A stretch of 64,000 nucleotides of DNA from Haliotis asinina (taxonomy: Eukaryota > Mollusca > Gastropoda > Lepetellida > Haliotidae): positions 51,121,753 to 51,185,752 of the forward strand of contig NC_090281.1 of the NCBI RefSeq assembly GCF_037392515.1, given 5' to 3'. The notes beneath the pieces were generated by a model, which made no database searches, had not been told where the DNA came from, and worked only from the letters and a program-made list of their open reading frames with translations. The translations under genes were made by a program, and so were the position numbers. This document shows, piece by piece, positions 44,653 through 57,960 of the stretch (the first letter of the stretch is position 1; the number at the start of each line of letters is the position of its first letter).

Positions 44653-46459
44653 AATGTGTGCAAGTTTCACGTGACTTTCTTCAACCACTTAGCAACAAAA
44701 ATGGATATGGTGTCAAAGAAGAAAAATCAATTGGGAAGAACGTAAGAATAATGCTGAATCCCGAAGCTCCTGGTTTTCCTGACATTTGAAATGAAGAAAA
44801 CAGAATTATTCATATCTCGAATTGAAACACGGTACATTTTAATATTGTGGAGTGTATCAAGTACTGTCAACAATTCGTTATCAATCCATAGACAGACAAT
44901 TATATTCAGTAAAAGGCCACCGGCAGATGCCTGCATGGTCTGTGTCACATAAGTAGTACACAGAGTAATAGACAAATTCTGCTGCTTAATTATAATTTGT
45001 AGATTTTACAAATAGACTAACATTTTTAATCACATCCTCACTGGTATATTCATAATGATATAATGTTTATAAAATTTATAATAATATTTTTCTACATCTA
45101 ATAGGATTTTATACTGACAATATTATATAATTTTGTTGGAATTTGTAGTGGAAATATACCAGGATTGCTTTAAATTATCATTCAGTCTTTGTTAAAACAT
45201 AAAATGCTTAACATTTCCAATATCCTGACATAGCTAAAACCATAAAGTAAATGAAACATTTTAACACTAGTTGTCCAAGCTACCCATCATATAGCATCTA
45301 ATGTTTTCACCATTTCATAACAGTGTTTTGGGTGTCTATTTGGGGGTAAATTCAATAAATGACACCAACACTTGATAACCTCAGTTGTACATGTGGCAGT
45401 CACAGATATTCATATGGCTGTCAACTTTGTACAGTGTAATTATTAGTAGTATTAGTATCAGTACTAGTTATTAGTTTATAGTGTATGTAGTATTGGTATT
45501 ATTAGTGCTAATACTAATAAAGTAGTAGTATCAGCTATTGATATTAGTATTGGTTATACATATTAGTATTAATATAAGCATTTGACATTAGTTTGTAATA
45601 TGGGTGAAAAGGGTTTTAATTAAGTGGTGATATTACAATTGAAATATTGTAACTTAGCTGTGCTTGGGTCAGTTGCCACCCTACCAGCTTCTTTTTTCAA
45701 CCAAGGCAAATGTTCTGGCTGAGTGGCTCACCCTATTGTTCTCAGCTGGCATGCTTTTTCACTTGCACCTCAGTCACCAGATAGACTAATCACAGACAGA
45801 ATTTAGCAAGTTTCCAACATTAACAGTCTTCATACTGCCAAGGTATGTTTGTTTTATATTAAATACATAAGCTTATGTGTACATCTTACATAGATAAGGT
45901 TATATGAATATCTATATTATGTATGCTAAATAAGGTAATTTCAACATTTGTGAAAGATTTATTAAATGACAAAATCTCCTAGATAGTCAGGTATTTGAAC
46001 ATGTTTATGAAGCTTTTATAATGTACGTGTTGTAAATGTATGTGCATTGACGAAAGTATAAGGGTGTTCAGTATTTATTGTGTGCTGTGCCAGGTCTGTA
46101 GATATGTGCTCTGGTTTGATCATAATGTCTACATGTGTAACGACATTGTGAAGGGAAGTTAGAGTTTAATTGTTTGCACATTGTAGGTACTCATGGAGTC
46201 ATTGTGTTCACCATGTCCTTTCTAGTGTGACCTAAACCTAGGGGCCACACTTCTGGTATGTTGTTATTGCATCCATATATTTACAATTATCTGTTGTATT
46301 ATGTGTTACATACAGCAAGATGTGTGTATACTTCATATTTCATGTTGCATCTTTTCAAACGTATCTGAACAACTGTAATTCAGGTTGTTGTATTACTGAT
46401 GTCAGGATTGTGTAGCCGTGACTGTTTCATGGAGAGTATTGTAACTAATATACAACGAC

Positions 46460-46652
46460 CATACATACATACATACATACATACATACATACATACATAC
46501 ATACATACATACATACATACATACATACATACATACATACATACATACATACATACATACATACATACATACATACATACATACATACATACATACATAC
46601 ATACATACATACATACATACATACACACACATACGTGTGTGTTGTGTGTGTG
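46460..46652. repeat. (ACAT)n microsatellite (U3)
   Basis: About 41 ACAT units followed by short AC and GT runs. Confidence 0.95.
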
Positions 46653-46914
46653 CTTTATTGTTGCAAGCTGAATGATTTATCATGCTCTGGTTATATTTAT
46701 TATTCGTATAAATGTTATTGTGTATATCAGGGTGTAAATGATTATGACCACAAGTCATCTAACAGTATCACACCAGTGGCCCTGTTGTCAACTTTATCCA
46801 GGACAAACAATTAAAGCTGCTACATATATACATTTTGCAAAGAGTGTCGACCACATCCACCAAGAACCACATTATCAGTTGATTTACCGACCTTTATAAA
46901 TACATACAAAATTT

Positions 46915-47715
46915 TATTTTAACAGACTATAAGTTAACAATAACTGGTGCCCTAAATCTCAGCTCCATAACATAAGATAGGTGAGATCATACAATCAAAT
47001 ATTTTAACCAAATCTTTACAACCGACACTATCCATTCTTTCTCTGAAAGGTGTTTACCCGAGAAACAACGTATGTCAGGTCTTTACTCACCACAAGTATT
47101 GTTGTATATACAAGTCCTAAATATATATATATATAAAGACACAGATTCAATTTGTTTACCCTCATAATACAATATTTCATTATCGCTTAGAGGCTCGCAA
47201 TTTCTTCAAAAAATCAAAACAAAAGAAGAATCTTAGTTCTTTTAAGATTAAATGTCACATGCATTACAGTGGACTTCTGAAGAATACTTATCTTTTTCTG
47301 TATTCTTTACATGTATCAGTTGTATCAACACAAGTTGATAAATCCTAAAACATTGTTATTATAAGTAAACATTAAAACTTACCACACATACCAACTTCAG
47401 GGAGAGATTGAAGTAAAACATCTTGTTTAATAGTGTCAAAGGCTTTGGAAACGTCAATAAAAAGACAGTAATATCAATCCTTCTTTCTACAAAAATACAT
47501 TTATTTCTTAATTAAAGCCCAGAAAGAAAATATACAATCAGTTGGGTACTATCCATTAAAAGTTTAGACTCATTAGTGCAAAGGTAGTCACTTACCTCTG
47601 TCAACTCTTCTAAATTAGATTTTGCAAACTATTCCATACTGTTTCAAGGTACTGTTTACACATGAGCTGATATATTGTAAAGAAAATTCATAACGTTGAA
47701 ATTATTATTGCCATG
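46915..47715 (-). pseudogene. CR1/L2-like RT remnant (U3)
   Basis: Same fragment as in U1 and U2; the FIDVSKAFDTI block lies around 47427-47460. Confidence 0.7.
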
Positions 47716-50393
47716 AGTTGAACTATGATAAATCTCGGCGACACTTGGCGTAACAAAGCGTTTTTGCACATGCTTTTCAATAATTTAATTAATGATCTTC
47801 GTGCAGTTCATCTGCATAAGAATTGTAGTTAATTCCCCCAAGTTAGTGAAAAAATTCATCTTCCATGTAACCATATCTATATCTATATCTATATATATAT
47901 AACATAGAATGAGTGCTTTGGGTGAGTCTAAACTTTTGATAGGTAGTATAGAATAATTAGCTCTAACACCGACTTTGGACTCATTTATAATTTCATTAAT
48001 ATCACACCTTTTCTGAGGACGTTATTTAAAATTGAAGTAAATATTCAATGAGGGCTATTCCTCTATAATTATTGGGGTGATCTTTACAGCCAGATATAAA
48101 TAAAGGGCATATAATACACTTACTGCAGCTTTTATGGAAACTACCACTGGCAAATATTTTAAATAGAAGTTTATTGTGTTTAATTTAATTTTAAACAGTC
48201 TGTTTACACTTCATCTCAATTTATTAAAGGCTTTACGATATTAATAGGTGTATTTGGAATATTGCAGCCTGATGTTTCTCAGTTCAGCCATGGAAAATAC
48301 ATTCACATTAATTTAGTATTTTGCAAGTTATGTGTCAACTGGGTGTGGAAAACTGCAATATCAAGCACATTAAATTAAAAACACTTAATTCTATGAAAGC
48401 TTCATCCCGAATGCTGATATGTTGCATAATCCTTGTAATCCGGAGATTATTCTGGGATAAATATGGCAGTCATGTTTGGATAAACAATGATAAATAAACC
48501 CATATTGGTATTTTTAGACGAAGTTGTTTCCAATCAAATGAAAAGTAAATTCGAGATTAATAGTTGTATTCGAGGTAACGTTTGTCTGTTCTGTAAAGTA
48601 AAAACTTATGGAATAATATTTCACCACGCACGTGGTATGTAAGGTAGGTTTAGGCAACTGCAACAACATGTACACTTTATTTCTAAAGACTTGCTTTAGT
48701 GACAAATCTCTTTTCAAGTCATTGGGTGAAATTCTTACCACTAATGTTAATATGTAGAATAAACCCCTTGAAATTGCCCATTGCAAGGATCGTAATGTTT
48801 ATAATATTCAAGCTTGTTTACAGTGATCCAACACACCCAGTGAACCTGATATCGCTTGAACCACTCTCTCAGTCACACTACATAAGCCGCTAAGCGTTGT
48901 TTAGAGAAATGCGAGTTCTGTGAAATCTGATCGCGGAAGTAGTTACTTACTGTCAATTTACTATCACAATGATTTTAGGTATGTTTATCTCCAGCATCTC
49001 GTTTAGTTAAATTATGTCAAGTAATCATATTCTACCACGCTGTTGAAATTCCTCGAAAACTGATCGATATTCAGCCTTGGTGTGTAGCTTGGTGAGTCCG
49101 TATAAGGTAGCTATCAATTCCAGGAAGTATTTTAATTTCACGTCCTTTGTAATGTTGAGTGAGAAAAAAATCCTTACAAGCATTAACAATGGCTGACATG
49201 CATTGCTCACACAAATACCTGCGATTCAGGTCACTACAAGAAAAACACGTCTTATCTGAGGAAAAAACCCCAAATATATTGAATGTTCTTGCCAAAACGT
49301 ATCCCCTTCCTGCTAACGTTTTGAGCAATTAAACACTGTGTCTAGTCGATGTAAAGGGTATAAAATACCTTTTTCTCATTAAGTGGCTCACTCACTCACT
49401 CACTCTTGTGGGTGCACACATCTAAGTATCTTGTTATTTTCACTGATTATTCAGATGATACATGCCAAAATATGAAAGAACCTCAAACATTTTTATTAGG
49501 AGACACCATCCAGGTTTTCAACACACAAACACACAAACCCCACAATAACACGAACAAACAATGCTTGGAGTTCTGCCAAGGAATAATCTTTCTGATGCTG
49601 TGACATGGATCAAATAAAGATGAGGAAATTCAAAACGTCCAGTCCAGAGAAATCAGAAGATATTCCATTCCATACAAAAATTATACACCCCACCCCACAA
49701 CACCGATGCATCGCTAATGTGCTTCCTCACATCAAACTGGCTCACTAATTAATGGAGAAAATGTATGCAAACCACCTATGGAGGGGCAGTGGGTAGCCGT
49801 GACCAGACACTTGGCTACACTGGCCAACTGGACACCGAGATGATTTAACAGAAGAATCTTTGAGTTGACTTAAAATTGAATGAAGAATACGGAAGTTGTT
49901 TTAGGAGGATTTCTGTGACACAGACACTCACACTGAAAATGTTCGTTCGGCTTGGACATGACGCTGTCTCCAAACAGTATAAAATGTCATAGACTACCCT
50001 TGATAACGGTGGTTGTAGCTTCATCGAAACGTCTCTCACATTAATAGTAAAGACGTTGTATAACCATGAAATCTCCACCAACTTCTAAATGCCACTGAAA
50101 GAGGTCAACTTATGCGAGGCAACTCTAAACGAGGAAACAACCGAACAAGAAGAGAACTTCATGTCTATTTATCTTGCCCTAGCTTTCTATGGTTTCAAGT
50201 GACATGCCATGACATTTTAGCCATTGTATTCGCTTTTCACAAATGCGTATTTATATTCTATATTTTATTATAGATTTGCAGTTGCATGTGTATTTTATGT
50301 CTCTCATACATCAGTAAGTTATTGGTTGTAGTTACTTTGTATAAATTCTAATACCTATCTATACTTGTGTATGAGACTGCTTCCTCATCAGCA

Positions 50394-50645
50394 GTGAGGA
50401 TCTGGGGTAGAATAGGCCTTCAGTGTATCTTGCTTGCCACAACTACCCTTGTCGTAAGAGGTGACAAACAGGATCAGGTGGTCAGACTAGCTGAAGTGGT
50501 TAACACAAGCCATCGGTTCCCTATTGCGCAGATCGATGCTCATTCTGTTGATCACTGGATTGTTTGGTCCAGACTCGATTATGTACATGCCACCACAACA
50601 TAGCTGGAATATTGCTGAGTGCGGCGTAAAGGTAAACTCACTAAC
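50394..50645 (+). mobile_element. SINE copy in U3
   Basis: Orthologous to 17158-17405, at the same position in the unit. Confidence 0.75.
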
Positions 50646-51715
50646 CCAGTTGTACACAGCTTAACCTTCCACCTGTGCTTCAGATAAATTCGTCGCTTGG
50701 CGTATCACGTGAATCATGGTCACGAAGTTGTAACATCAAATGTGAGCTGGAATGATACAGTGACAGGAATAAGCGTCTCCCCTAGCCTTGCTCCAAGCCT
50801 GTACTGCATGCTGAACCCATGAGTGTACAGTAATTCTACCCTTTGAAGATGCAAGTCTTGACAAATAAACATTACTCGACCAGTCTGTTTTAGATATTAT
50901 CATGTATTATTATTTCTTACATTGTAGACTTATGCAGGTCTACATCTTCCCGAACAAAACCACTTAGCAGGTTTTGCATTGGAGTGTAATTACTAGCTGC
51001 ACCAATTGTTACAATACCCTATTATTGTTGAGTTCTCATTCATCACCTTCACGAAGTACCCGCACGAATTATTTTCCACTTCAAATATACATATATGCTT
51101 AATATTGTAAGAGCAACAAACCAACAAACAGAGTTAATAAATTGGATATCACTATAGAGGAGGAAGAGCCAAAGTTATACATCTTGGTTTATACAGAAAT
51201 ACAGACTAAATCACTCACTTTAAAATACTATACGCAAAACTCAACGCTCTTTACTGAAATAGATACTCCATCTTGTGTGACGTGCCTCATAACGCTGTTA
51301 AATTACCAATGAGATTGTGAAATAGGACTTGACGGGGTACTTGAATGCCACGTTTCTATAGCAGCACTTGACCTGGATGACGGTATTGTAATGGAATGTA
51401 TTTTTCACATTCTCTAGGATTGACGACGTAATCTGTTGTAAGAAAAAGTCCTTTAAGGAAGTATGCTCCGTATCACTGAACACACTCAGACAATACATTA
51501 CAATCGCCACATTGAGATTTAGGTATAAACTGAACTTGATGCTTCTGCATACATTTATACCTTTAATATGTAAAATGTAAATTCAAACAATATAAACTGT
51601 GCCATTATTTACCACTAATAATAAAGTACAAAATGTGTTTGTTTGCCATTTCCAGGTGAGAAGTGGGGGTGCTGAACACTATGTGGTGTGTGTATATATG
51701 TATATATTCATATCT

Positions 51716-51716
51716 C

Positions 51717-51755
<39 letters not shown>

Positions 51756-51806
51756 TGTGTGAGTGTGTGTGTGTGAGAGAGAGAGAGAGGGAGAGGGAGA
51801 GAGAGA
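51716..51806. repeat. GA/GT simple repeat
   Basis: Dominated by AG dinucleotides; counterpart of 18474-18580. Confidence 0.9.
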
Positions 51807-51897
51807 ATTAGTCCCTATAGTACTGTGCGCTGTCCCACAAGGACATAACGCCCCCAGTCAAAACACCCCTAGGCTAAATACGGCATAGTGTAAAGTG

Positions 51898-51965
51898 TGG
51901 AATGGATTTTGGAATGGATTTTGGATTGGATTGATGGAATGGAATTTGGAATGGAATTTGGAGTG
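51898..51965. repeat. GGAAT-rich minisatellite
   Basis: Imperfect repeats of TGGAATGGATTT and TGGAATTTGGAA directly after the U3 end. It is absent from the other arm. Confidence 0.85.
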
Positions 51966-52189
51966 ACACAGATTTGCTCTTTATAAACAAGTCTCCATTC
52001 CAAAATTGTTAAGATAGTTTACAAACAGCTGATCACTGATAAATGGCACATTAGCAATGAGACGTGGGTGTCAGCTGGGTGTCAGCGTCTTGCTTCAGCC
52101 AAGGCCCATTCACCACAGACTCAAGGCACATGACTCTGGGGGAATAAGTTTAAATACAGTTTTATACTATCAGATGTATATATATATAA
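51966..52189. other. spacer
   Basis: No recognisable gene; unique relative to the first arm. Confidence 0.3.
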
Positions 52190-52999
52190 TAAAGCTGTCC
52201 TACTATATCAATAATAAACGTAAAAGTCTGACATAAAGTTTTGTAGATCCATTATGTTTTACTACTTGTACATAATTTACTGTCTCTATCACGATTTTGC
52301 TGTTTACATCACTAATTACTACATATTGCACCATATGTACAATGTTTCATATGTTAAAGTCCAATGTGTATGGGCCGAAGGCCTCTTGAACAATAAACGT
52401 CTTTTGACTTTGACTTGATACATTAAAATACTTCGTAGAAGAAAGGTAACAGAAACTTTTCTATAACTTGTGTAATGAATCATTGTTTATCTGGGTTCAA
52501 AAGTTGACGTACTTTCTACAAAAAAAGTCACAATGCTCTGGTGGACACAAAGCACAGTCCCTGATAAACATTTTTGTTACCTTTGAAATATGCACAATGA
52601 ATCCAGTCATTAAATACATATGTTCATTTGGTGAAATGAAGTATATATTTGTGTCGAATGATTAATTCAACACTCAACATATCCTTTTTATTTGACTCAA
52701 ACAGGTGATGTTCAGAACAAGTCTTATGCTTTGCTTTATTGTCAGGATCATGGATGAACATTTGATAGATCGTGATATAAAGTAAATAACCCTCACTTAT
52801 GATCTTTTTGACAATGTTAACGTGTTCTGATTCTATATGCTTGTTTGAAACACTCTAACAATAGGTTTTTCTGTTACGGATATTAATGTAGGGATGTAAC
52901 TGTCAAACAGATGAGACTTGGTGGTGGGGTGTAAAATTGAAGATTTCACATTTGGGAACGCATTTCTTTAATCAAAATATTTAGTAACAAAACGAATCT
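52190..52999. repeat. 3' flank of gene 2 arm
   Basis: Homologous to 23550-24120 until about 52915, where foreign sequence leading into LINE fragment C begins. Confidence 0.7.
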
Positions 53000-54015
53000 T
53001 TAGCAAAATTGAACGTTTTGGGTTTACATACCCTCTCAGAAGAACAATAATTTTACGATACTTTAACCCCCTTTGAGGATACACCACCAACAATATCAGT
53101 TGCCAATTTATAATACCAAGCATTAAAATACATCTATGTACAACACATATTAATAAAAATTCAATCATGAAATCAATTTCTTTAAAAAAAATATAATTAA
53201 ATGAGAACTAACACTGGTAAAAAGAGTTTTGATATTGAAATATTTAACCCTTGTGACGGAGAATTCAACACAGCCAAGCAGGATATGCTTCACAGTGACT
53301 CTCTCATCACAAGGGATACAAAACGGAGGACTCACACACTTTTTGCATGGGTATATCTGGTATGGCCAATACGACATCGTCGCAAAATAACCTCTTCAAA
53401 TCTGGACTGACAGCCCATGTAGGTGTAAACAATATACGGTTTTATTCCATGCAATTTATTTATACCTACTTGGGTGTCCCATTTCTTTTGCATCAGATCG
53501 CGGATGTAAGATCTAATACTAGCTTTGTAACCGGAGTATGGAATAAGAAGTGGTGTCACAGATTTGTTGAGTGCTGCCTTGGCAGCAAAACTGACCATAG
53601 TGTTCCCAGAAATTCCTACGTGGCTGGGTAACCAACAAAAGACGATGTCGTATTGGCGAGTAGCAAGATCACTATACAATTCAATAACTTCAATTAAAAG
53701 TGGATGTTTACAAGAAATGTTTTAATCACCTGAAGGTAAGAAAGAGAGTCTGAATAGATTATATATTGTTTATGTTTTGGGTGTCTTTCAATGTATTTAA
53801 GAGCGGTTAATACAGCGTTTGCTTCAGCTGTGAAAAAGAGCTGTCGTCCGGTAATATGGAAGAGATTGTCTTGGACCCAGTGACTGTGGCACAAGCCACA
53901 GCCCCATCATCCTTGGATCAGTCTGTGAATAAGGATTTATAGGTACTGTATTTACTTATCACTAATTGGCAAGGAGGAGAAGAAAGTAAACGGGAAGGAG
54001 CGGTATTTTCTAGCC
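53000..54015 (-). mobile_element. LINE fragment C (RNase H to 3'UTR)
   Basis: The minus strand has FTAEANAVLTALKYIERHP and YIIYSDSLSYLQVI (RNase H), QYDIVFCWLPSHVGISGNT (the last RNase H motif), IGHTRYTHA and HILLGC blocks, and part of the 3'UTR. It lacks the (ACTC)n end and everything upstream of RNase H, and has a ~95-bp internal deletion near 53945-53970. It supplies the intact codon (CCA) opposite the LINE B stop at 35377. Confidence 0.8.
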
Positions 54016-54420
54016 ATCAATAGTTTAGACTCACTAGTGTAACTGTACCCACTTACTTCAGTCAACTGTTCCAAAATAGATTTTGCAAAATATTCCAGAT
54101 TGTAAAGGGAACTGTTTACACTGATGCGAGTTCATAATGTTTAAAATGTTTTGTCACGAGTTCAATAAATGATGAAATTCGGTGAATTCTTAACAATACT
54201 TTACCCCCTAAACGCAGCTATTCATATGCACGATGTGTACACATGCTTAACAGCAATTTGATGTATGATCCTCGAGTAGTTCATTTGCTATAGGTTTGCA
54301 GTGGTTTCCCCTAAGTAAGTGGAGACATGTAACCACAGATATACATCAAGTGCTTTAACTAAGTGTTTTGATGGGTAGAATACTTTTATGAATTTTTGAA
54401 GGGGTCATGGTCTCTTCATA
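54016..54420 (-). pseudogene. diverged piece of the U-unit RT remnant
   Basis: TAGTTTAGACTCACTAGTGT (54026) and the AGATTTTGCAAAATATTCCA block match U1 8810-8890 with many changes. It is an old fragment placed between LINE C and gene 2. Confidence 0.5.
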
Positions 54421-54501
54421 TATAGAGAGATATGAAGGAATAGTAAACACCCACTGAGCGGTACCAATATGCCAATTATGTGACCTAAAAACAAAGCATA
54501 C

Positions 54502-57237
54502 TCAGGTATGAACAACTATTAACTGTGAAGAGCATCTGGTCACAGCAAGCTCAACATAATCAACTATATTATTGTCTTGCAATGGACTGCGGATTGGTGG
54601 GTCATCGCTAGTGATAATGATCACAATCTTCCTCTCCAGGCCTTGGAATAGACGGGGTTTCATGTACAAGACCTGTGTATCTGAACCGAACGCGTCCTCA
54701 TCAAGTAACTGATTCTCACCCAACTTGTCAACTACTGGGACTGCAAGACATTTGGAGAAAAGTTCCGTAGGACATTCTGGATCATGGCGATCATCCAAGA
54801 TCACCATGTCTGAATATGTGAGTTTGTGGGTAGGGTTTTTAGCTTGTTCTAGCAGATTTTGTGACATTCCTGCTGCTCCTGCCTGAACATTAGTGTATTT
54901 TGATAATGATGACGGCTCTAATGTTGTGTGTTGCTGTGTCACTATCTGCTCGTTCAGTTGTGGTGGTTTTAAACCAAGTTCTATAATCATGCTCTTAAAT
55001 TCTGTTTCGCACTCCTGACACTGTTGCAACTCTCCTGCTGCATGACCTTTGTGATCAATATGCTTTGTTTGGGGCCCTCCTTGGAATTCACACATCTTTG
55101 GGTTAGCAACAATTTTATCTGGTTCAAAGTAAATCACTTCCCTCCGAACAAAACCTGGAGATTCAGGTTCGCTGACAAACAGAACAGCGTTTTCTTTGAT
55201 AAAAGCATTAACATCAGTCAGAGTGGTCAGTGGGATGCCCAGCTTATCTAGAAATACATAGCAATGTTCTCTATGTTTGTGATTTTTATCCACAATTGCA
55301 ACTATGTCTGACCAAGCGATCCACTGCTTTGGCGAAACAGTACAGACCTCTTTACGATTTGTTTGTAGACCAAGCTGTATCAAGTGTTCGGTCATTTTTT
55401 TGTTATTTATAGTTGATTCAATTTCTTTGTTTTTCGGGTACCTAAGAATAGTATGATCATTTCTTGGACGAGTTGGAAGATGCTTTGTGACAGACGGGGG
55501 GCATCTAAGCACTTTGCCCATGAAAACTCTTTCAAAAGAAGGGAAAGAATCTTGAAGACCTTTTGTCAAACATGCTTCTCTTTCACGACTCATGATACAC
55601 CAAAACGAAAGATCAGACGGAAAATCTTTGATTAAGTGTTTCAGTTCGTCATCCATATCCACATAGGACGGGAATTCATCAATTAGAACATGCCTGTTCT
55701 CTTCCGTACTCTCTGCCAAGATTTGTTTCAGTTCACTCTGGTTTACGTATTGGTGAAACTTGATTCTAATTGGGTCTTGACCATGACCTTGAAACAACGC
55801 TGGATTCATGTCAAATTTGATTGATTCCTCCAGGACTGGAATAAGAGGTGAATGTCCCATACTTATTATACAAAGACGATTTTTATTTGATTGCCGCAAC
55901 AGAATCCTTGCTTTGAGTATCAAGAGTACTGTCTTTCCACTTCCATAGTCTCCTTGGATGACAAGTCTTTTCAAGGTGCTCTCTAGGACAGTAATTTGTT
56001 GAGGAGTTAATACAATGTTCATACACCTGTTGCCTATCTCTGTGACACTCTCTGACAAATCCCGAATCTGAACTGTAGATTTGAAACCTATGTATCTTGC
56101 AACGACGCGCTTATAGTCATCCAAAGATTTGAACCCTATGGAATCTTTAGTGATACTCTTCCACCACTCACAGAGTTTGTTTTTCTTGCAGCCATACACA
56201 ACTGTATTTTCAGTCTCTGTTTCACAGTCTTTCGAAGGTAGATTGTCATCAAGTAAACATCGCTGCAGACATTCTTGCTGGCAATCATGGCTATATGTTT
56301 TACAATTGTTATAATTGTGTATTCTCTTGCATGCGTTTTTGTGTGTTTTCTGTGTCAGTTCTCCAAGTGAAATGGAAGGTAAAGCAACAATAGCTTTAAA
56401 TGACACACCAGTATCAGGGTCTTCAAAGTTTGCCTTTATGAAATCCTTGTCTTTTTCCAATTGTTTAATGGCCTCTTTGACACTGGCATTGGGGTCTGAA
56501 TGTGATTTGCAGGCTTTCACCTGTATTGCAATCATTCCAACTTTATAGTGAACAATTAGAATGTCATGTTCACCAGAAATAATTTCTTCTGCAGCTACAG
56601 CTGCATCGTTCTCTCCAGTGTAATTGTTAGTATATCTATTTTCATCTGACTGTGGTGGATTACCTGTTTGGTTACAAAAGTTTTCAAATTGGAAAGAAGT
56701 AATTATAAATGCTGGATGATTCTCAGGTACCCAGTGATTGAGGAGATATTCAATACTATCACTAACACGAGCTTCTGCTGTGTCCCCGATGGTATGAGAC
56801 TCAGATCTGGTATAAACGTGAAACGGGAATCCAGTGTACTCTTGCAAGCTTTCTGATTGCTTGCTCTTTGTTTGTTTTGAGTTGAGACGACTAATATGTA
56901 CAGGAGGCACTCTGTAGACGCGTTCCTTATAATTTGGGTAATATTCTTCAAAGAACCTATTGTAGGCTTCCTTTGCATCAGCATGTCCATTTGGTTGGGT
57001 CGCATCTCTGACAGTGTGTGCAGCAACTGGTACCCTTTGTGCTTGGATTGTTGGCGTCAGAGTACTATCATCTGGTGACTGATTTGTCTCGTCAGTTAAG
57101 GAATTTCCATTTTCGGAGACCTCTGAAACGCACTGATTTTGTGTGGAAATTGAGGAACGTTCGTTGGGTTGTTGAGGCTGTCCTGCAAGGTTTCCATGTG
57201 AGGAGTCTTCTTGTGAGGACGGTGGAACAGATGCCAT
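54502..57237 (-). CDS. nuclease-helicase-like protein, copy 2
   Basis: An intact 911-residue paralogue of the protein at 24438-27083, in one coding exon (ATG 57237). The nuclease-like motif is GEHDILIVHY (D225) with IAIQVKA (Q239-x-K241), preceded by a 16-residue insert absent from copy 1. The ATPase has LTPQQ, GDYGSGKT (429-436), VLIDEFPS (D520, E521), FWCIMS, LRCPP, then FQGLE and AVTRCSS at the C-terminus. All catalytic-type residues are conserved, which argues for selection on both copies. The segment between the RCPP motif and the Cys/His region (about residues 590-705) differs from copy 1 in sequence and length, while Walker A to RCPP is nearly identical in DNA. Family and function are as for copy 1 and not experimentally known to me. 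Confidence 0.9.
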   Translation of the reverse strand: MASVPPSSQEDSSHGNLAGQPQQPNERSSISTQNQCVSEVSENGNSLTDETNQSPDDSTLTPTIQAQRVPVAAHTVRDATQPNGHADAKEAYNRFFEEYYPNYKERVYRVPPVHISRLNSKQTKSKQSESLQEYTGFPFHVYTRSESHTIGDTAEARVSDSIEYLLNHWVPENHPAFIITSFQFENFCNQTGNPPQSDENRYTNNYTGENDAAVAAEEIISGEHDILIVHYKVGMIAIQVKACKSHSDPNASVKEAIKQLEKDKDFIKANFEDPDTGVSFKAIVALPSISLGELTQKTHKNACKRIHNYNNCKTYSHDCQQECLQRCLLDDNLPSKDCETETENTVVYGCKKNKLCEWWKSITKDSIGFKSLDDYKRVVARYIGFKSTVQIRDLSESVTEIGNRCMNIVLTPQQITVLESTLKRLVIQGDYGSGKTVLLILKARILLRQSNKNRLCIISMGHSPLIPVLEESIKFDMNPALFQGHGQDPIRIKFHQYVNQSELKQILAESTEENRHVLIDEFPSYVDMDDELKHLIKDFPSDLSFWCIMSREREACLTKGLQDSFPSFERVFMGKVLRCPPSVTKHLPTRPRNDHTILRYPKNKEIESTINNKKMTEHLIQLGLQTNRKEVCTVSPKQWIAWSDIVAIVDKNHKHREHCYVFLDKLGIPLTTLTDVNAFIKENAVLFVSEPESPGFVRREVIYFEPDKIVANPKMCEFQGGPQTKHIDHKGHAAGELQQCQECETEFKSMIIELGLKPPQLNEQIVTQQHTTLEPSSLSKYTNVQAGAAGMSQNLLEQAKNPTHKLTYSDMVILDDRHDPECPTELFSKCLAVPVVDKLGENQLLDEDAFGSDTQVLYMKPRLFQGLERKIVIIITSDDPPIRSPLQDNNIVDYVELAVTRCSSQLIVVHT

Positions 57238-57264
57238 TTTCTGGATATACCTTTAGCCTTTACG

Positions 57265-57300
57265 TCTTAGAATAACATCTGAAGTTGAAAAGAATAATTT
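57265..57300 (-). other. candidate 5'UTR splice acceptor, gene 2
   Basis: The minus strand reads TTATTCTTTTCAACTTCAG, ending at 57279, about 41 nt before the ATG. It parallels the gene 1 acceptor at 27156. A short upstream ORF (ATG TTA TTC TAA) starts right after it. Confidence 0.45.
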
Positions 57301-57689
57301 TTTAAAAAGTTTTTACATTTACCCTCGGGAAGAGTAAACACAAGAGGAATACAACTCAATATTACAGAAAAAGAACACTGTATGTGCGTCTGAATGACAG
57401 CTATGTAATTAATTTGTATGATATCTGTATATTGAAATGGAGCATAAACTTTGCGCTTATATTAAGCTCGGGAAGCTGAAAGTAATCTCTTACAATACAC
57501 TTGTTCTACAACAACCGTTTTGTTGAATTAGGATTTGCTTAAACGAACATAATTTACCGTCGCACTCAGCAACGTTCATGCCTTCGATGTACAGGTCTCG
57601 CTAGGTTAGGATGCGCGCGCATAACTTTCATCTTGTTAATGCAGCTGTTGCGTCAAACAGGTTGGACAAGGGAAGCGAGAGACTAGGGT
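57301..57689. other. upstream flank of gene 2
   Basis: Homologous to 27190-27430 up to about 57550. The remainder is unassigned. Confidence 0.35.
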
Positions 57690-57960
57690 TGTTCATGCCC
57701 GTTGAAGACCGTCAGATCCAGGTACTTCATCTCCGGAACCGGCAACGTTAACGACAAGGACGGCACTGGAACATGCGATAAGTGATAAGTCAACAAATCG
57801 TGTATGGGAGATTGTAGACACATATTGCAGGCACATATCACAGCACACGGCCCCTACCGCGGAGCGTTTTTGACACCTCACCATACGTAGTGGAGACAGA
57901 CCTCAGCTTTCACCTTTCGTCGTAGGTGAGATTTCGATGAAATAGACTAAAAACACATAA
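57690..57960 (+). pseudogene. Tc1-type transposase linker-region remnant
   Basis: The plus strand reads EDRQIQVLHLRNRQR near 57700 and HGPYRGAFLTPHHT near 57848. These correspond to the Tc1-family segments DR.I..LHLRNR (first half) and RPYRGP.LTPRHR before the DDE domain. Stops interrupt every frame and the catalytic domain is missing. Confidence 0.55.

Larger units (their letters stand above)
43827..51880. repeat. segmental duplication unit U3 (most complete)
   Basis: It contains the left part shared with U1 (from 5252) and the right part shared with U2 (to 18651), so it best represents the ancestral unit of about 8 kb. It holds the CCAAT pair (44600-44652), insertion (45402-46854), ACAT array, RT remnant (46915-47715), ORF blocks (48514-48786, 49071-49328), SINE (50394-50645) and exon-like block (51418). 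Confidence 0.9.
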